Positions 8,474 through 14,034 of a stretch of 14,093 nt of DNA are shown here, in pieces (the stretch's first letter is position 1; each line of letters starts with the position of its first letter). The notes beneath the pieces were generated by a model. That model had not been told where the DNA came from. It did no database searches and saw only the letters and a program-made list of their open reading frames with translations. Location of the stretch: contig JAHLFQ010000211.1 of NCBI GenBank assembly GCA_018883705.1, positions 1-14,093 of the forward strand, read 5' to 3'. Position numbers and translations under genes: made by a program. The stretch comes from Candidatus Cellulosilyticum pullistercoris (GTDB lineage: Bacteria > Bacillota > Clostridia > Lachnospirales > Cellulosilyticaceae).

Positions 8474-9259
8474 ATGGAAATTATTCAAGCACTACTCACA
8501 CCGAACCAGTATAGTAGACCACAGACTAGGCTTAAAACTGTCACCCATATTATCATTCATTGGGTAGGCAATGCTGGTAGCACTGCTAGAGCAAATTGTA
8601 ATTATTTTGAAAGCCTAAAGAATAAGAAAATCTATGCAAGTGCACATTATATTATTGGATTAGAGGGAGAAATTCTTCAGTGCATTCCTGAAACAGAGAT
8701 TGCCTATCATGCGAAAGAAGCCAATAGCTATAGCATAGGTATTGAAAATTGTCATCCGGATTGGGAAGGAAAATTTAATAGTAAGACGTATGCTAGCTTA
8801 ATTAAGCTATGTGCAGATTTATGTATTAGGTATAGATTGGAACCAGATAAGGCACTTCTTAGACATTATGATATAACCCAAAAAATTTGTCCTAAATATT
8901 ATGTCAATAATCCTAAAGAATGGGATAAACTTAAAAGTGATGTTAAAATGGCTATGAATCAAGCAGTTGTTGATACCGAACTTCTAACAGCATTAAATGC
9001 AATTATAGCAAGTGGTGTTGTATTAAATCCTAATATATGGGAAGATATCAAGACTATGAATATGAAATCCGCCAAGACTATGGTAGAACGAATAGGTAAG
9101 AAGTTTGGGAAGAACACATATAAAGACACCATTGACTTCTTAGTGGAGAATAAATGTATTGATATGCGAACTGTTTGGGATGCAGAAAATTTTAAGCCTG
9201 AATGGTGTAGGTCACTTATCTTAAGGGTATATCAAAAGCTTATTTTGCCTAACAAATAA
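8474..9259 (+). CDS. N-acetylmuramoyl-L-alanine amidase (Amidase_2/PGRP type), endolysin-like
   Basis: A 261-residue peptidoglycan amidase that should cut the bond between N-acetylmuramic acid and L-alanine. Residues about 20-150 form the T7-lysozyme-like catalytic domain. HIIIHWVG gives zinc ligand H29, SAHYIIG (56-62) and EIAYHA (75-80) are conserved core stretches, IGIEN (88-92) follows, and RHYDITQKICP supplies ligands H131 and C139. The remaining ~100 residues are helical and match no wall-binding repeat I recognise (no SH3, LysM or PG-binding motif). There is no signal peptide or transmembrane segment. It would therefore need a holin, lysis or non-classical export to reach the wall, as phage endolysins do. 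GAGAGGG precedes the ATG. No other phage genes are nearby, so it is either a stranded prophage lysin or a domesticated autolysin. Confidence 0.88.
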   Translation: MEIIQALLTPNQYSRPQTRLKTVTHIIIHWVGNAGSTARANCNYFESLKNKKIYASAHYIIGLEGEILQCIPETEIAYHAKEANSYSIGIENCHPDWEGKFNSKTYASLIKLCADLCIRYRLEPDKALLRHYDITQKICPKYYVNNPKEWDKLKSDVKMAMNQAVVDTELLTALNAIIASGVVLNPNIWEDIKTMNMKSAKTMVERIGKKFGKNTYKDTIDFLVENKCIDMRTVWDAENFKPEWCRSLILRVYQKLILPNK

Positions 9260-9326
9260 ACGTAACGAAAATTAATAAATTTAGCATAAAAGAGACCTAG
9301 TAAATGAGATATTTGACAATGTTTAT

Positions 9327-9372
9327 TTCTTATATTGATTTAAGTATGGTAGTATTTAAATCAATATAAGAA
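9327..9372. repeat. Long perfect inverted repeat between amidase and vanZ
   Basis: The 17-nt arms 9327-9343 and 9356-9372 (TTCTTATATTGATTTAA and its exact complement) are separated by 12 nt. No T-run follows, so it is not a normal terminator. It begins 8 nt after a TTGACA hexamer (9313-9318) that lacks a convincing -10. It could be an operator pair or a stable RNA hairpin. Confidence 0.7.
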
Positions 9373-9456
9373 TAAGAAATGATAGCAGTTATTCGTAAGT
9401 TAAGGATACGTAGTGTGACAGTATGGAGAAATCTCGTAATAATAACAATTAATGGG

Positions 9457-9485
9457 TTTAATAATCGAGTATTTTAGTATATACT
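9457..9485 (+). promoter_or_regulatory. Possible promoter just ahead of the orphan terminator and vanZ
   Basis: TTTAAT (9457-9462, three matches) lies 17 nt from TATACT (9480-9485, five matches). Transcription would begin near 9491, at the foot of the terminator hairpin, and could read into vanZ. It competes with the idea of a longer attenuated leader. Confidence 0.3.
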
Positions 9486-9492
9486 GAATATC

Positions 9493-9524
9493 ATAAAAAG
9501 GCTTAATAGGCCTTTTTATTTTTG
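9493..9524 (+). terminator. Intrinsic terminator 23 nt upstream of the vanZ start codon
   Basis: ATAAAAAGGC (9493-9502) pairs perfectly with GCCTTTTTAT (9510-9519) around a 7-nt loop, then TTTT follows. It lies 234 nt after the amidase stop. It either ends the amidase transcript or is an attenuator in the vanZ leader. Confidence 0.75.
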
Positions 9525-9547
9525 AAAAGATTAGAAAGGAGCGCGGC

Positions 9548-10135
9548 ATGTCCATTAGTGAGATTATTCGATATGTATATGTAACAATAGGAGTAGCTTT
9601 AGTCTTTTTTATTCCTATTATTTGTATACGCCGTTACTCTTTTCGAAAAGAAGGAAAGAAAAATCATTGGAAGCATGAGATAGCAAGTATGTGTTTTATT
9701 TTTTATTTACTATGCTTATATCAGATTACAGCATTAAGATTTGGGGGTATAGGCTGGGATTTAAGTAACATGCTTGCAAGAAGGACAAGGGTGAATTCTG
9801 AACCACTATTTGCTATATGGAATTGGGCGGTAAAAGGTGTTTGGTGGTATTTTACGTATAATGTAATTGGTAACTGTCTTTGGTTTATACCACTAGGTGT
9901 TTTATTACCCGCTATTTATAAAATCTATCGTGGCCGATTCTATTTTGTCGTGTTTATAGGAGCTGTTGTATCTAGTTCTATTGAAATTTTGCAATATGTA
10001 CTTTGTACAGGGGTAACAGATATTGATGATGTTATCTGTAATACGATAGGTACAGCAATAGGATATGGTATTTGGGTGATTATAGATAAAGTTAGAACGA
10101 GGTTTAAGCAAAGATGGAAATCGTCTTCAGTATAA
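9548..10135 (+). CDS. VanZ-family membrane protein
   Basis: A 195-residue protein with hydrophobic segments at about 7-27, 44-62, 105-125, 132-150 and 163-180. The VanZ-like core is clear: YNVIGNCLWFIPLGVLLP (104-121), SSSIEILQYV (142-151) and TDIDDVICNTIGTAIGY (157-173), with the conserved N105, G108-N109, P115, E146, Q149 and D158/D160-D161 pattern. The family takes its name from the teicoplanin-resistance accessory gene vanZ, but most members are housekeeping proteins of uncertain biochemical function, so no resistance should be assumed. No vanHAX genes are present. The ATG is preceded by AAAGGAG (9535-9541), and an intrinsic terminator stands just before that. The gene closes with its own terminator, so it seems to be transcribed alone or as read-through from the amidase. 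Confidence 0.85.
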   Translation: MSISEIIRYVYVTIGVALVFFIPIICIRRYSFRKEGKKNHWKHEIASMCFIFYLLCLYQITALRFGGIGWDLSNMLARRTRVNSEPLFAIWNWAVKGVWWYFTYNVIGNCLWFIPLGVLLPAIYKIYRGRFYFVVFIGAVVSSSIEILQYVLCTGVTDIDDVICNTIGTAIGYGIWVIIDKVRTRFKQRWKSSSV

Positions 10136-10170
10136 GGCGTTTTAAATATCTGATAAAAATAAATAATAAA

Positions 10171-10218
10171 AGAAGAAGTTACTGTCTGCAGAAGTTTGCG
10201 GGTAGTAACTTCTTTTTC
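10171..10218 (+). terminator. Intrinsic terminator after vanZ
   Basis: AAGAAGTTACT (10173-10183) pairs perfectly over 11 bp with AGTAACTTCTT (10204-10214), followed by more T. CTGCA and TGCGG form an inner stem inside the loop. Confidence 0.88.
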
Positions 10219-10225
10219 TTTACCA

Positions 10226-10254
10226 TAAATATATTATTTTAAACTACATATAAT
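10226..10254 (+). promoter_or_regulatory. Possible promoter of the EIIA-like gene
   Basis: A perfect -10 TATAAT (10249-10254) lies 41 nt before the start codon, after the vanZ terminator. The -35 at 17-nt spacing, TAAATA, is poor (three matches). Confidence 0.45.
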
Positions 10255-10295
10255 ATCTGACAGGAAAAGAATGTATTTGACAGGAGGTAGATAAC

Positions 10296-10970
10296 ATGTG
10301 GGGATGGATTCCTATGTTAGCGGTGATTGGAATTGGAATTTTACTTTTTTGGGGTGCTTATAAATTTATTTTTTCTAGTATGGGATGGTCTAAAGAGAAT
10401 CAAAGTAAAGGAAAAAATATGGTAAGAAAAGTTATTGTACCAGAACAAAAGACAGATGCGAGTGGCATTACAAAACTTCATGAAAAAGAAGAAGATATTG
10501 AAGCAGATGAGAAAATTATAACTTCATTTGCAGGAAGGTTGATGCCTATTACTGAAGTACCAGACCCTATTTTTTCAGAAAAGATGGTAGGAGATGGATT
10601 TGCTATTGAGCCTAGTCAGGGAGAGATTTTAGCACCTGTTAATGGGCAGGTGATGCAAATTCATAAGAATAAGGATTCTATTACCTTTAAAAGTAATGCA
10701 GGACGGGAGGTTATTTTGCATATTGGGATTAATACGTCTAATTTACAAGGAGAAGGCATTTGCTTGAATATAAAAGAAGGCGATAAGATACAAGCAGGCC
10801 AAAGAATAGGAAGTATGGATTTAAACAGTATTGTACCTAAGGTTTCTTCTATTATTTCACCCATTGTATTTCCAAATTTAAAAGAAAATGAAAGAATTGT
10901 GCTTAAACAAACAGGGATAGTTGAGATAGGTATGAAGGGAGTTATTGTCATAGAAAAAGATAGAGTATAG
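10296..10970 (+). CDS. Membrane-tethered EIIA(Glc)-like PTS domain protein
   Basis: A 224-residue protein in two parts. Residues about 4-26 form one hydrophobic helix (MWGWIPMLAVIGIGILLFWG onward), and a charged linker runs to about 75. Residues about 78-195 are a glucose-type EIIA phosphocarrier domain: VPDPIFSEKMVGDGFAIEP (88-106), GEILAPVNGQV (109-119), ILHIGINT (140-147) and LQGEGICLNIKEGDKIQAGQ (150-169). H142 matches the histidine phosphorylated by HPr (H90 in E. coli Crr). The second active-site histidine (E. coli H75, 15 residues earlier) is replaced by D127. No EIIB or EIIC domain is fused or nearby. Family knowledge says the second His is needed for onward transfer to EIIB, so a sensory or regulatory role at the membrane is more likely than sugar uptake (inference). 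AGGAGGT precedes the ATG. Confidence 0.85.
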   Translation: MWGWIPMLAVIGIGILLFWGAYKFIFSSMGWSKENQSKGKNMVRKVIVPEQKTDASGITKLHEKEEDIEADEKIITSFAGRLMPITEVPDPIFSEKMVGDGFAIEPSQGEILAPVNGQVMQIHKNKDSITFKSNAGREVILHIGINTSNLQGEGICLNIKEGDKIQAGQRIGSMDLNSIVPKVSSIISPIVFPNLKENERIVLKQTGIVEIGMKGVIVIEKDRV

Positions 10971-10985
10971 AGAAAAAATACTATC

Positions 10986-11024
10986 CATCCATGAGATGAG
11001 GTATAAACTTCATTTTCATGGATG
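10986..11024. repeat. Long hairpin after the EIIA-like gene
   Basis: CATCCATGA (10986-10994) pairs exactly with TCATGGATG (11016-11024). The stem continues through GATGAGG with CTTCATT (11008-11014), allowing G-U pairs and one bulge, about 16 bp around a 6-nt loop. No T-run follows on the + strand. It probably stabilises or weakly ends the upstream transcript. Confidence 0.6.
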
Positions 11025-11190
11025 ATATAAGTTATCTATATACAATCAATGATAAATTGAACACAAAATAAATTAAATTTAAATAATTATATTTACATAT
11101 AGCTGGTTAATAGATAAAATTAAGTTATATCATGAATATTTTAAAGATAAAAGGATATTAATAAGGTACTTATTGGGGGTAGTAAAAAGG

Positions 11191-11640
11191 ATGAATCAGC
11201 TGGGGATAACGGCTAAGTATGAGGGGAGAGTAAGACTTTGTTTTGATGTTGTAGAGAAATTTATTCCAGAATCTGAAGTCTATTTATATGGTAAGTATGC
11301 TCAGTATGGGTCAGCCTGCAAGTGGCTATACGAGCAGGTATCAGGAGATACGTGTAGTAGTATGAAGATAATAAGGGATTATGCCGTTGATCAGATACTT
11401 AAACATAGTAAAGTGGGGATTTTGGTACTTGTTGGAGATAATAGTTCTTATGGAGAGATGCAAAGCTTGTGTTGGCAGGCTGAAGATTTAATTTGCACCA
11501 TTAGCGATAACTCTTTCCCGATAGATATTAGAGTATTAAGCAAAAGTTTTTATATGGAGTGTTTAGAAAGATCAGTTGAAATGCAAAGGCTAGATCGATA
11601 TAAGAAAAATTTAAGAGAAATAGACTGGATTGACAAATGA
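11191..11640 (+). CDS. Uncharacterised protein, possibly a degenerate nucleotidyltransferase fold
   Basis: A 149-residue protein I do not firmly recognise. Three stretches recall small MNT-type nucleotidyltransferases: SEVYLYGKYAQYG (28-40) resembles the 'xxLFGSxARG' turn, SKVGILVLVGDN (73-84) resembles 'SDIDLLVL', and FPIDIRVLSKSFY (109-121) resembles the third strand 'VDVxVxT'. If this reading is right, the two catalytic aspartates of the second motif are replaced by K74 and G76, and about 27 extra residues separate the first two motifs. The protein would then be inactive as an enzyme. There is no signal peptide or membrane helix. The start is uncertain: the ATG has GGGGGT 11 nt upstream, while a TTG at 11173 has a weak AAGG. 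It stands alone between hairpins with no obvious partner such as a HEPN gene. Confidence 0.6.
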   Translation: MNQLGITAKYEGRVRLCFDVVEKFIPESEVYLYGKYAQYGSACKWLYEQVSGDTCSSMKIIRDYAVDQILKHSKVGILVLVGDNSSYGEMQSLCWQAEDLICTISDNSFPIDIRVLSKSFYMECLERSVEMQRLDRYKKNLREIDWIDK

Positions 11641-11678
11641 GCATATGCACAATATAATAAATGTGCATATGCTCATTT
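11635..11678. terminator. Perfect 17-bp hairpin overlapping the stop codon, probable terminator
   Basis: AAATGAGCATATGCACA (11635-11651) pairs exactly with 11662-11678 around a 10-nt loop. The stop codon TGA (11638-11640) lies inside the left arm. Only three T close the stem, but A-rich and T-rich feet on both sides would let it work in either direction. Confidence 0.6.
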
Positions 11679-11835
11679 ACTAAGTATGACAAGATATCAT
11701 TTATGTGATGGATATTAGTAAATAAGTGTATACTCTAGTATATTTATAAATTAAATAAGAAAATAGATAGTAGCATTTAGGCATATGAGATCCTGAGAAA
11801 GATGTTGCATGAGCAGAAAGTAAGGAGAGGATAGC

Positions 11836-12177
11836 ATGCCAAGAGTAACCAAGTGTCGGCGTGTTTGTGCAGAACCGGATTATAAGGTGTTTAAATCTGA
11901 GTCGGCTTATAGTCAGGAAATGATATTGTGTGTGGAAGAATTAGAGAGTATAAGGCTAGTGGACTTCGAAGGTTTAGAACAAGGTGAAGCTGCAAAGAGA
12001 ATGGGGATATCAAGAGGAACCTTTCAACGAATTCTTTATGAAGCAAGACATAAGGTTGCACAGGCTCTAGTCTTAGGCGCAAGTATTATAATTGAAGGTG
12101 GTAATTATTCGGTATCATCCTCAGCTTGTAATACATCAAAGCGTTGCAAATGTTGTAGATTTCACAAGGAGTGTTAG
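11836..12177 (+). CDS. DUF134 (UPF0251) family DNA-binding protein
   Basis: A 113-residue protein beginning MPRVTKCRRVCAEPDYKVFK, the family's usual opening. ILCVEELESIRLVDFEGLEQ (30-49) leads into a sigma-70 region 4-like helix-turn-helix at about 48-75 (GEAAKRMGISRGTFQRILYEARHK region). Cysteines C7, C11 and C32 lie in the N-terminal part. The C-terminal tail is cysteine-rich: C98, C104, C106, C107 and C113, which could bind a metal or Fe-S cluster (inference). Members are often encoded next to Mrp ATPases and NifX/NifB-like small proteins, as here, so it may regulate them. AAGGAGAGG precedes the ATG. The gap to mrp is 77 nt with no clear terminator, so the two are probably co-transcribed. 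Confidence 0.88.
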   Translation: MPRVTKCRRVCAEPDYKVFKSESAYSQEMILCVEELESIRLVDFEGLEQGEAAKRMGISRGTFQRILYEARHKVAQALVLGASIIIEGGNYSVSSSACNTSKRCKCCRFHKEC

Positions 12178-12254
12178 GAAAAAGATAGGGTAACAAACAA
12201 TAAATAGGTTGTTATTATATAAGAATGGGTTATTTAGAATAGGAGATGAAAGTA

Positions 12255-13097
12255 ATGAGCCAAAGCTGTGAAAGTGGCTGCGGAAGCTGCAGCAAAGAAT
12301 GTTCTTCAAGAAAACCAGATCCAAAAAGTATGTTAGTAAAACCACATACTTTAAGTCATATTAAGAAAGTCATTGGTATTGTAAGTGGTAAAGGCGGCGT
12401 AGGAAAATCTAGTGTGACTTCTATGTTAGCTGTGGCAATGAAGCGCAAAGGCTATGGAGTAGGAATTTTAGATGCAGATATCACGGGGCCTTCTATTCCA
12501 AAGGCGTTTGGTATTAACCAAAAAGCTTATGCGACAGAAAAGGGATTATATCCAGTACCTTCTAAAACACAAATTGATGTAATGTCTATTAATCTTTTAC
12601 TAGATCGACCAACAGATCCAGTTGTTTGGCGTGGACCTGTTATTGCAGGGGCTGTTAAACAGTTTTGGGAAGAAGTTATTTGGGAAAATGAAGACTACTT
12701 ATTTGTGGACATGCCACCGGGAACAGGTGATGTACCACTCACAGTCTTTCAATCTATTCCACTTGATGGAATTATTATTGTTACTTCACCTCAAGACCTT
12801 GTTTCAATGATTGTGGCAAAAGCAGTAAAAATGGCAAATATGTTGAATGTTCCTATTATTGGACTTGTAGAAAACTACAGCTACTTTGTTTGTCCAGATT
12901 GTGATAAAAAACATCAAATTTTTGGTGAAAGTAAAATCGATGAAGTGGCACTAGCTAATAATTTACAAGTATTAGCTAAACTGCCTATAGATCCAGCTAT
13001 TGCAAAAGCATGTGATAATGGACAAGTAGAAGAAGTGGAACTTAAGCCTATTAATGAAGTAGCAGAACGCATCGAAGCATTCTGTAAAGAGAAATAA
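12255..13097 (+). CDS. Mrp/NBP35-family P-loop ATPase, Fe-S cluster carrier
   Basis: A 280-residue MinD-like ATPase that by family assembles and delivers Fe-S clusters in the cytoplasm. The N-terminus has the cysteine set C5, C9, C12, C16 (CX3CX2CX3C), which resembles the extra cluster-binding N-terminus of NBP35 proteins. The deviant Walker A GKGGVGKS is at 45-52. DADITGPSIPKAFG, the 'VWRGPV' stretch and FVDMPPGTGDVPLT are typical Mrp signatures. C213 and C216 (CPDC) are the cysteine pair that binds the bridging cluster at the dimer interface. I chose the ATG at 12255: AGGAG at 12241-12245 is 9 nt away, whereas it directly abuts the ATG at 12246. It follows the DUF134 gene and ends at a strong terminator. 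Confidence 0.93.
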   Translation: MSQSCESGCGSCSKECSSRKPDPKSMLVKPHTLSHIKKVIGIVSGKGGVGKSSVTSMLAVAMKRKGYGVGILDADITGPSIPKAFGINQKAYATEKGLYPVPSKTQIDVMSINLLLDRPTDPVVWRGPVIAGAVKQFWEEVIWENEDYLFVDMPPGTGDVPLTVFQSIPLDGIIIVTSPQDLVSMIVAKAVKMANMLNVPIIGLVENYSYFVCPDCDKKHQIFGESKIDEVALANNLQVLAKLPIDPAIAKACDNGQVEEVELKPINEVAERIEAFCKEK

Positions 13098-13142
13098 ATA
13101 TAAATAAAGTAAAAAATCAAGAGTGCAAATAACAAATTAAAA

Positions 13143-13196
13143 AGGGACTACTGTATTAAAGACATTTATAAATGCTTTATGCAGTAGTTCTTTTTT
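13143..13196 (+). terminator. Intrinsic terminator after the Mrp gene
   Basis: GGACTACTG (13145-13153) pairs with GCAGTAGTTC (13181-13190), allowing G-U pairs. The stem extends through TATTAAAG with CTTTAT, and six T follow (13191-13196). Confidence 0.88.
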
Positions 13197-13237
13197 GTTT
13201 AAGAAAATTTAATAAGAATATAGATGAAATAACAAAG

Positions 13238-13266
13238 AATATTTGAATGAATATTTCGCAAATATT
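13238..13266. repeat. AATATTT repeats and dyad upstream of the NifX-like gene
   Basis: AATATTT occurs at 13238-13244 and 13250-13256. The second copy forms a perfect dyad with AAATATT (13260-13266) around CGC. It lies at the upstream edge of the likely promoter, so it could be an operator or activator site. Confidence 0.4.
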
Positions 13267-13295
13267 AACTATAAACTTTAGATATCGTATATAAT
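13265..13295 (+). promoter_or_regulatory. Probable promoter of the NifX-like gene
   Basis: A perfect -10 TATAAT (13290-13295) lies 30 nt before the start codon. The best -35 is TTAACT (13265-13270, four matches) with a long 19-nt spacer. A weak -35 beside a dyad would fit an activator-dependent promoter. Confidence 0.45.
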
Positions 13296-13325
13296 AAAGA
13301 AAAGCGCAAAGTAGGGGGAGTGCGT

Positions 13326-13640
13326 ATGCGTATTGCAATAACTACTGATGGGAAAAATGTTTCTAGTCACTTTGGAAAGACAGTCAAATTTACAATCTTT
13401 GAAATTTTAAAGGGAAGGACCAAGGGGAAGTTATTAATTGATGTATCTGCAAGTGGTGGAGAGGGTGCACTAGTATACGTTTTAAAAAATGAGAGAGTTG
13501 AAGTGTTGTTGTGTGGAGAGATTGCAGAAAAAATAAGATTGGAGTTAGAAAACCAAGGAATTGAAGTAATAGCAGGACTTAGAGGTAATATTAATGCTGT
13601 ATTAAGGGGCTATCTGAGAAGACAGAGTAAAATTGAGTAA
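13326..13640 (+). CDS. NifX/NifB-like dinitrogenase iron-molybdenum cofactor domain protein
   Basis: A 104-residue single-domain protein of the family typified by NifX, NafY and the NifB C-terminus (ribonuclease H-like fold), which bind metal clusters. MRIAITTDGKNVSSHFGKTVKFTIFE (1-26) is the conserved opening with S-x-H-F-G. VEVLLCGEIAEKIRLELENQGIEVIAG (58-84) and NAVLRGYL match the rest of the fold. The usual central 'CGGIG' glycine pair is reduced to CGEIA, and the usual cysteine after HFG is absent. No nitrogenase genes are nearby, so a general metal or Fe-S role alongside DUF134 and Mrp is more likely than nitrogen fixation. The ATG at 13326 has GGGGG at 13314-13318. A GTG at 13320 overlaps that site and is unlikely. 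It has its own promoter and terminator. Confidence 0.87.
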   Translation: MRIAITTDGKNVSSHFGKTVKFTIFEILKGRTKGKLLIDVSASGGEGALVYVLKNERVEVLLCGEIAEKIRLELENQGIEVIAGLRGNINAVLRGYLRRQSKIE

Positions 13641-13657
13641 GGTATTAGAAAAATAGC

Positions 13658-13708
13658 AAGGAAGCAATTGGAGCAGATAAGAAGATGTTTCAATTGCTTC
13701 TTTATTTG
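13658..13708 (+). terminator. Intrinsic terminator after the NifX-like gene
   Basis: GAAGCAATTG (13661-13670) pairs perfectly with CAATTGCTTC (13691-13700). The stem extends by three more pairs (one G-U), then TTTATTTG follows. Confidence 0.85.
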
Positions 13709-13820
13709 TTATGAGAAGGTAAAAGCTAAAGAATTTCTATAAGATAGCAGGTATAAAAGAGAAGAAATTAGTAAAAAGTATAATGGAAATAAAAAAATAA
13801 AATAAATACCAAAGAAAATA

Positions 13821-13849
13821 TTGACATAAGTAATGCAATGGTGTAATAT
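13821..13849 (+). promoter_or_regulatory. rRNA operon promoter
   Basis: A perfect -35 TTGACA (13821-13826) lies 17 nt from TAATAT (13844-13849), in A/T-rich DNA and about 180 nt before the 16S gene. Transcription should start near 13856. A second TATAAT at 13885-13890 lacks a good -35 (TAGCAA) and might be a weaker tandem promoter. Confidence 0.8.
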
Positions 13850-13855
13850 TAGTGA

Positions 13856-14034
13856 AGTCAATAGCAAGTGGCTATAGACAAGCTTATAATAAATGAACTT
13901 TGAAAACAAAATAGTAACCATAAAACCAGTCGATTCATAAAGAATTAGCTTTAAGCTAGTTCAAAATGCGTACGAAACATAAAGTTTCGGAAACGTACTA
14001 GTAAAGAGTATTAAACTCGAGCAGATACAAACTT
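13856..14034 (+). other. Pre-16S rRNA leader with boxA-like site and hairpins
   Basis: TGAACTTTGAAAACAAAAT (from 13894) resembles the boxA antitermination element found ahead of Firmicute rRNA genes, where NusB and ribosomal protein S10 bind. A 9-bp hairpin follows: GAATTAGCT (13942-13950) with AGCTAGTTC (13954-13962). A second one pairs CGAAAC (13973-13978) with GTTTCG (13984-13989). Neither has a T-run. The stretch 13709-13820 before the promoter holds only A/T-rich DNA in which I see nothing else. Confidence 0.65.

Noticed and set aside
9380..9524. T-box or other known riboswitch ahead of vanZ
   Set aside because: No T-box AGGGTGG-type sequence and no core of the SAM, c-di-GMP, guanidine or preQ1 classes could be found, so only an unnamed leader is proposed.
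8339..9547. Prophage or insertion element around the amidase
   Set aside because: No integrase, transposase, holin, att-like direct repeats or structural phage genes are visible; only the amidase and inverted repeats are present.
9905..10111. Minus-strand open frame opposite vanZ
   Set aside because: It is fully overlapped by a clear VanZ-family gene and has no recognisable domain or translation signal.
9548..10135. Glycopeptide resistance locus
   Set aside because: Only a VanZ-family protein is present. There are no vanS/R, vanH, vanA or vanX genes, and VanZ relatives are widespread in sensitive bacteria.
12136..12345. Minus-strand frame across the DUF134-mrp junction
   Set aside because: It overlaps two well-supported genes and shows no conserved motif; it is a shadow of A/T-rich coding DNA.
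13326..13640. Nitrogen-fixation gene cluster
   Set aside because: The NifX-like domain alone is common in non-fixing anaerobes, and no nifHDK, nifE/N or full nifB is in the window.
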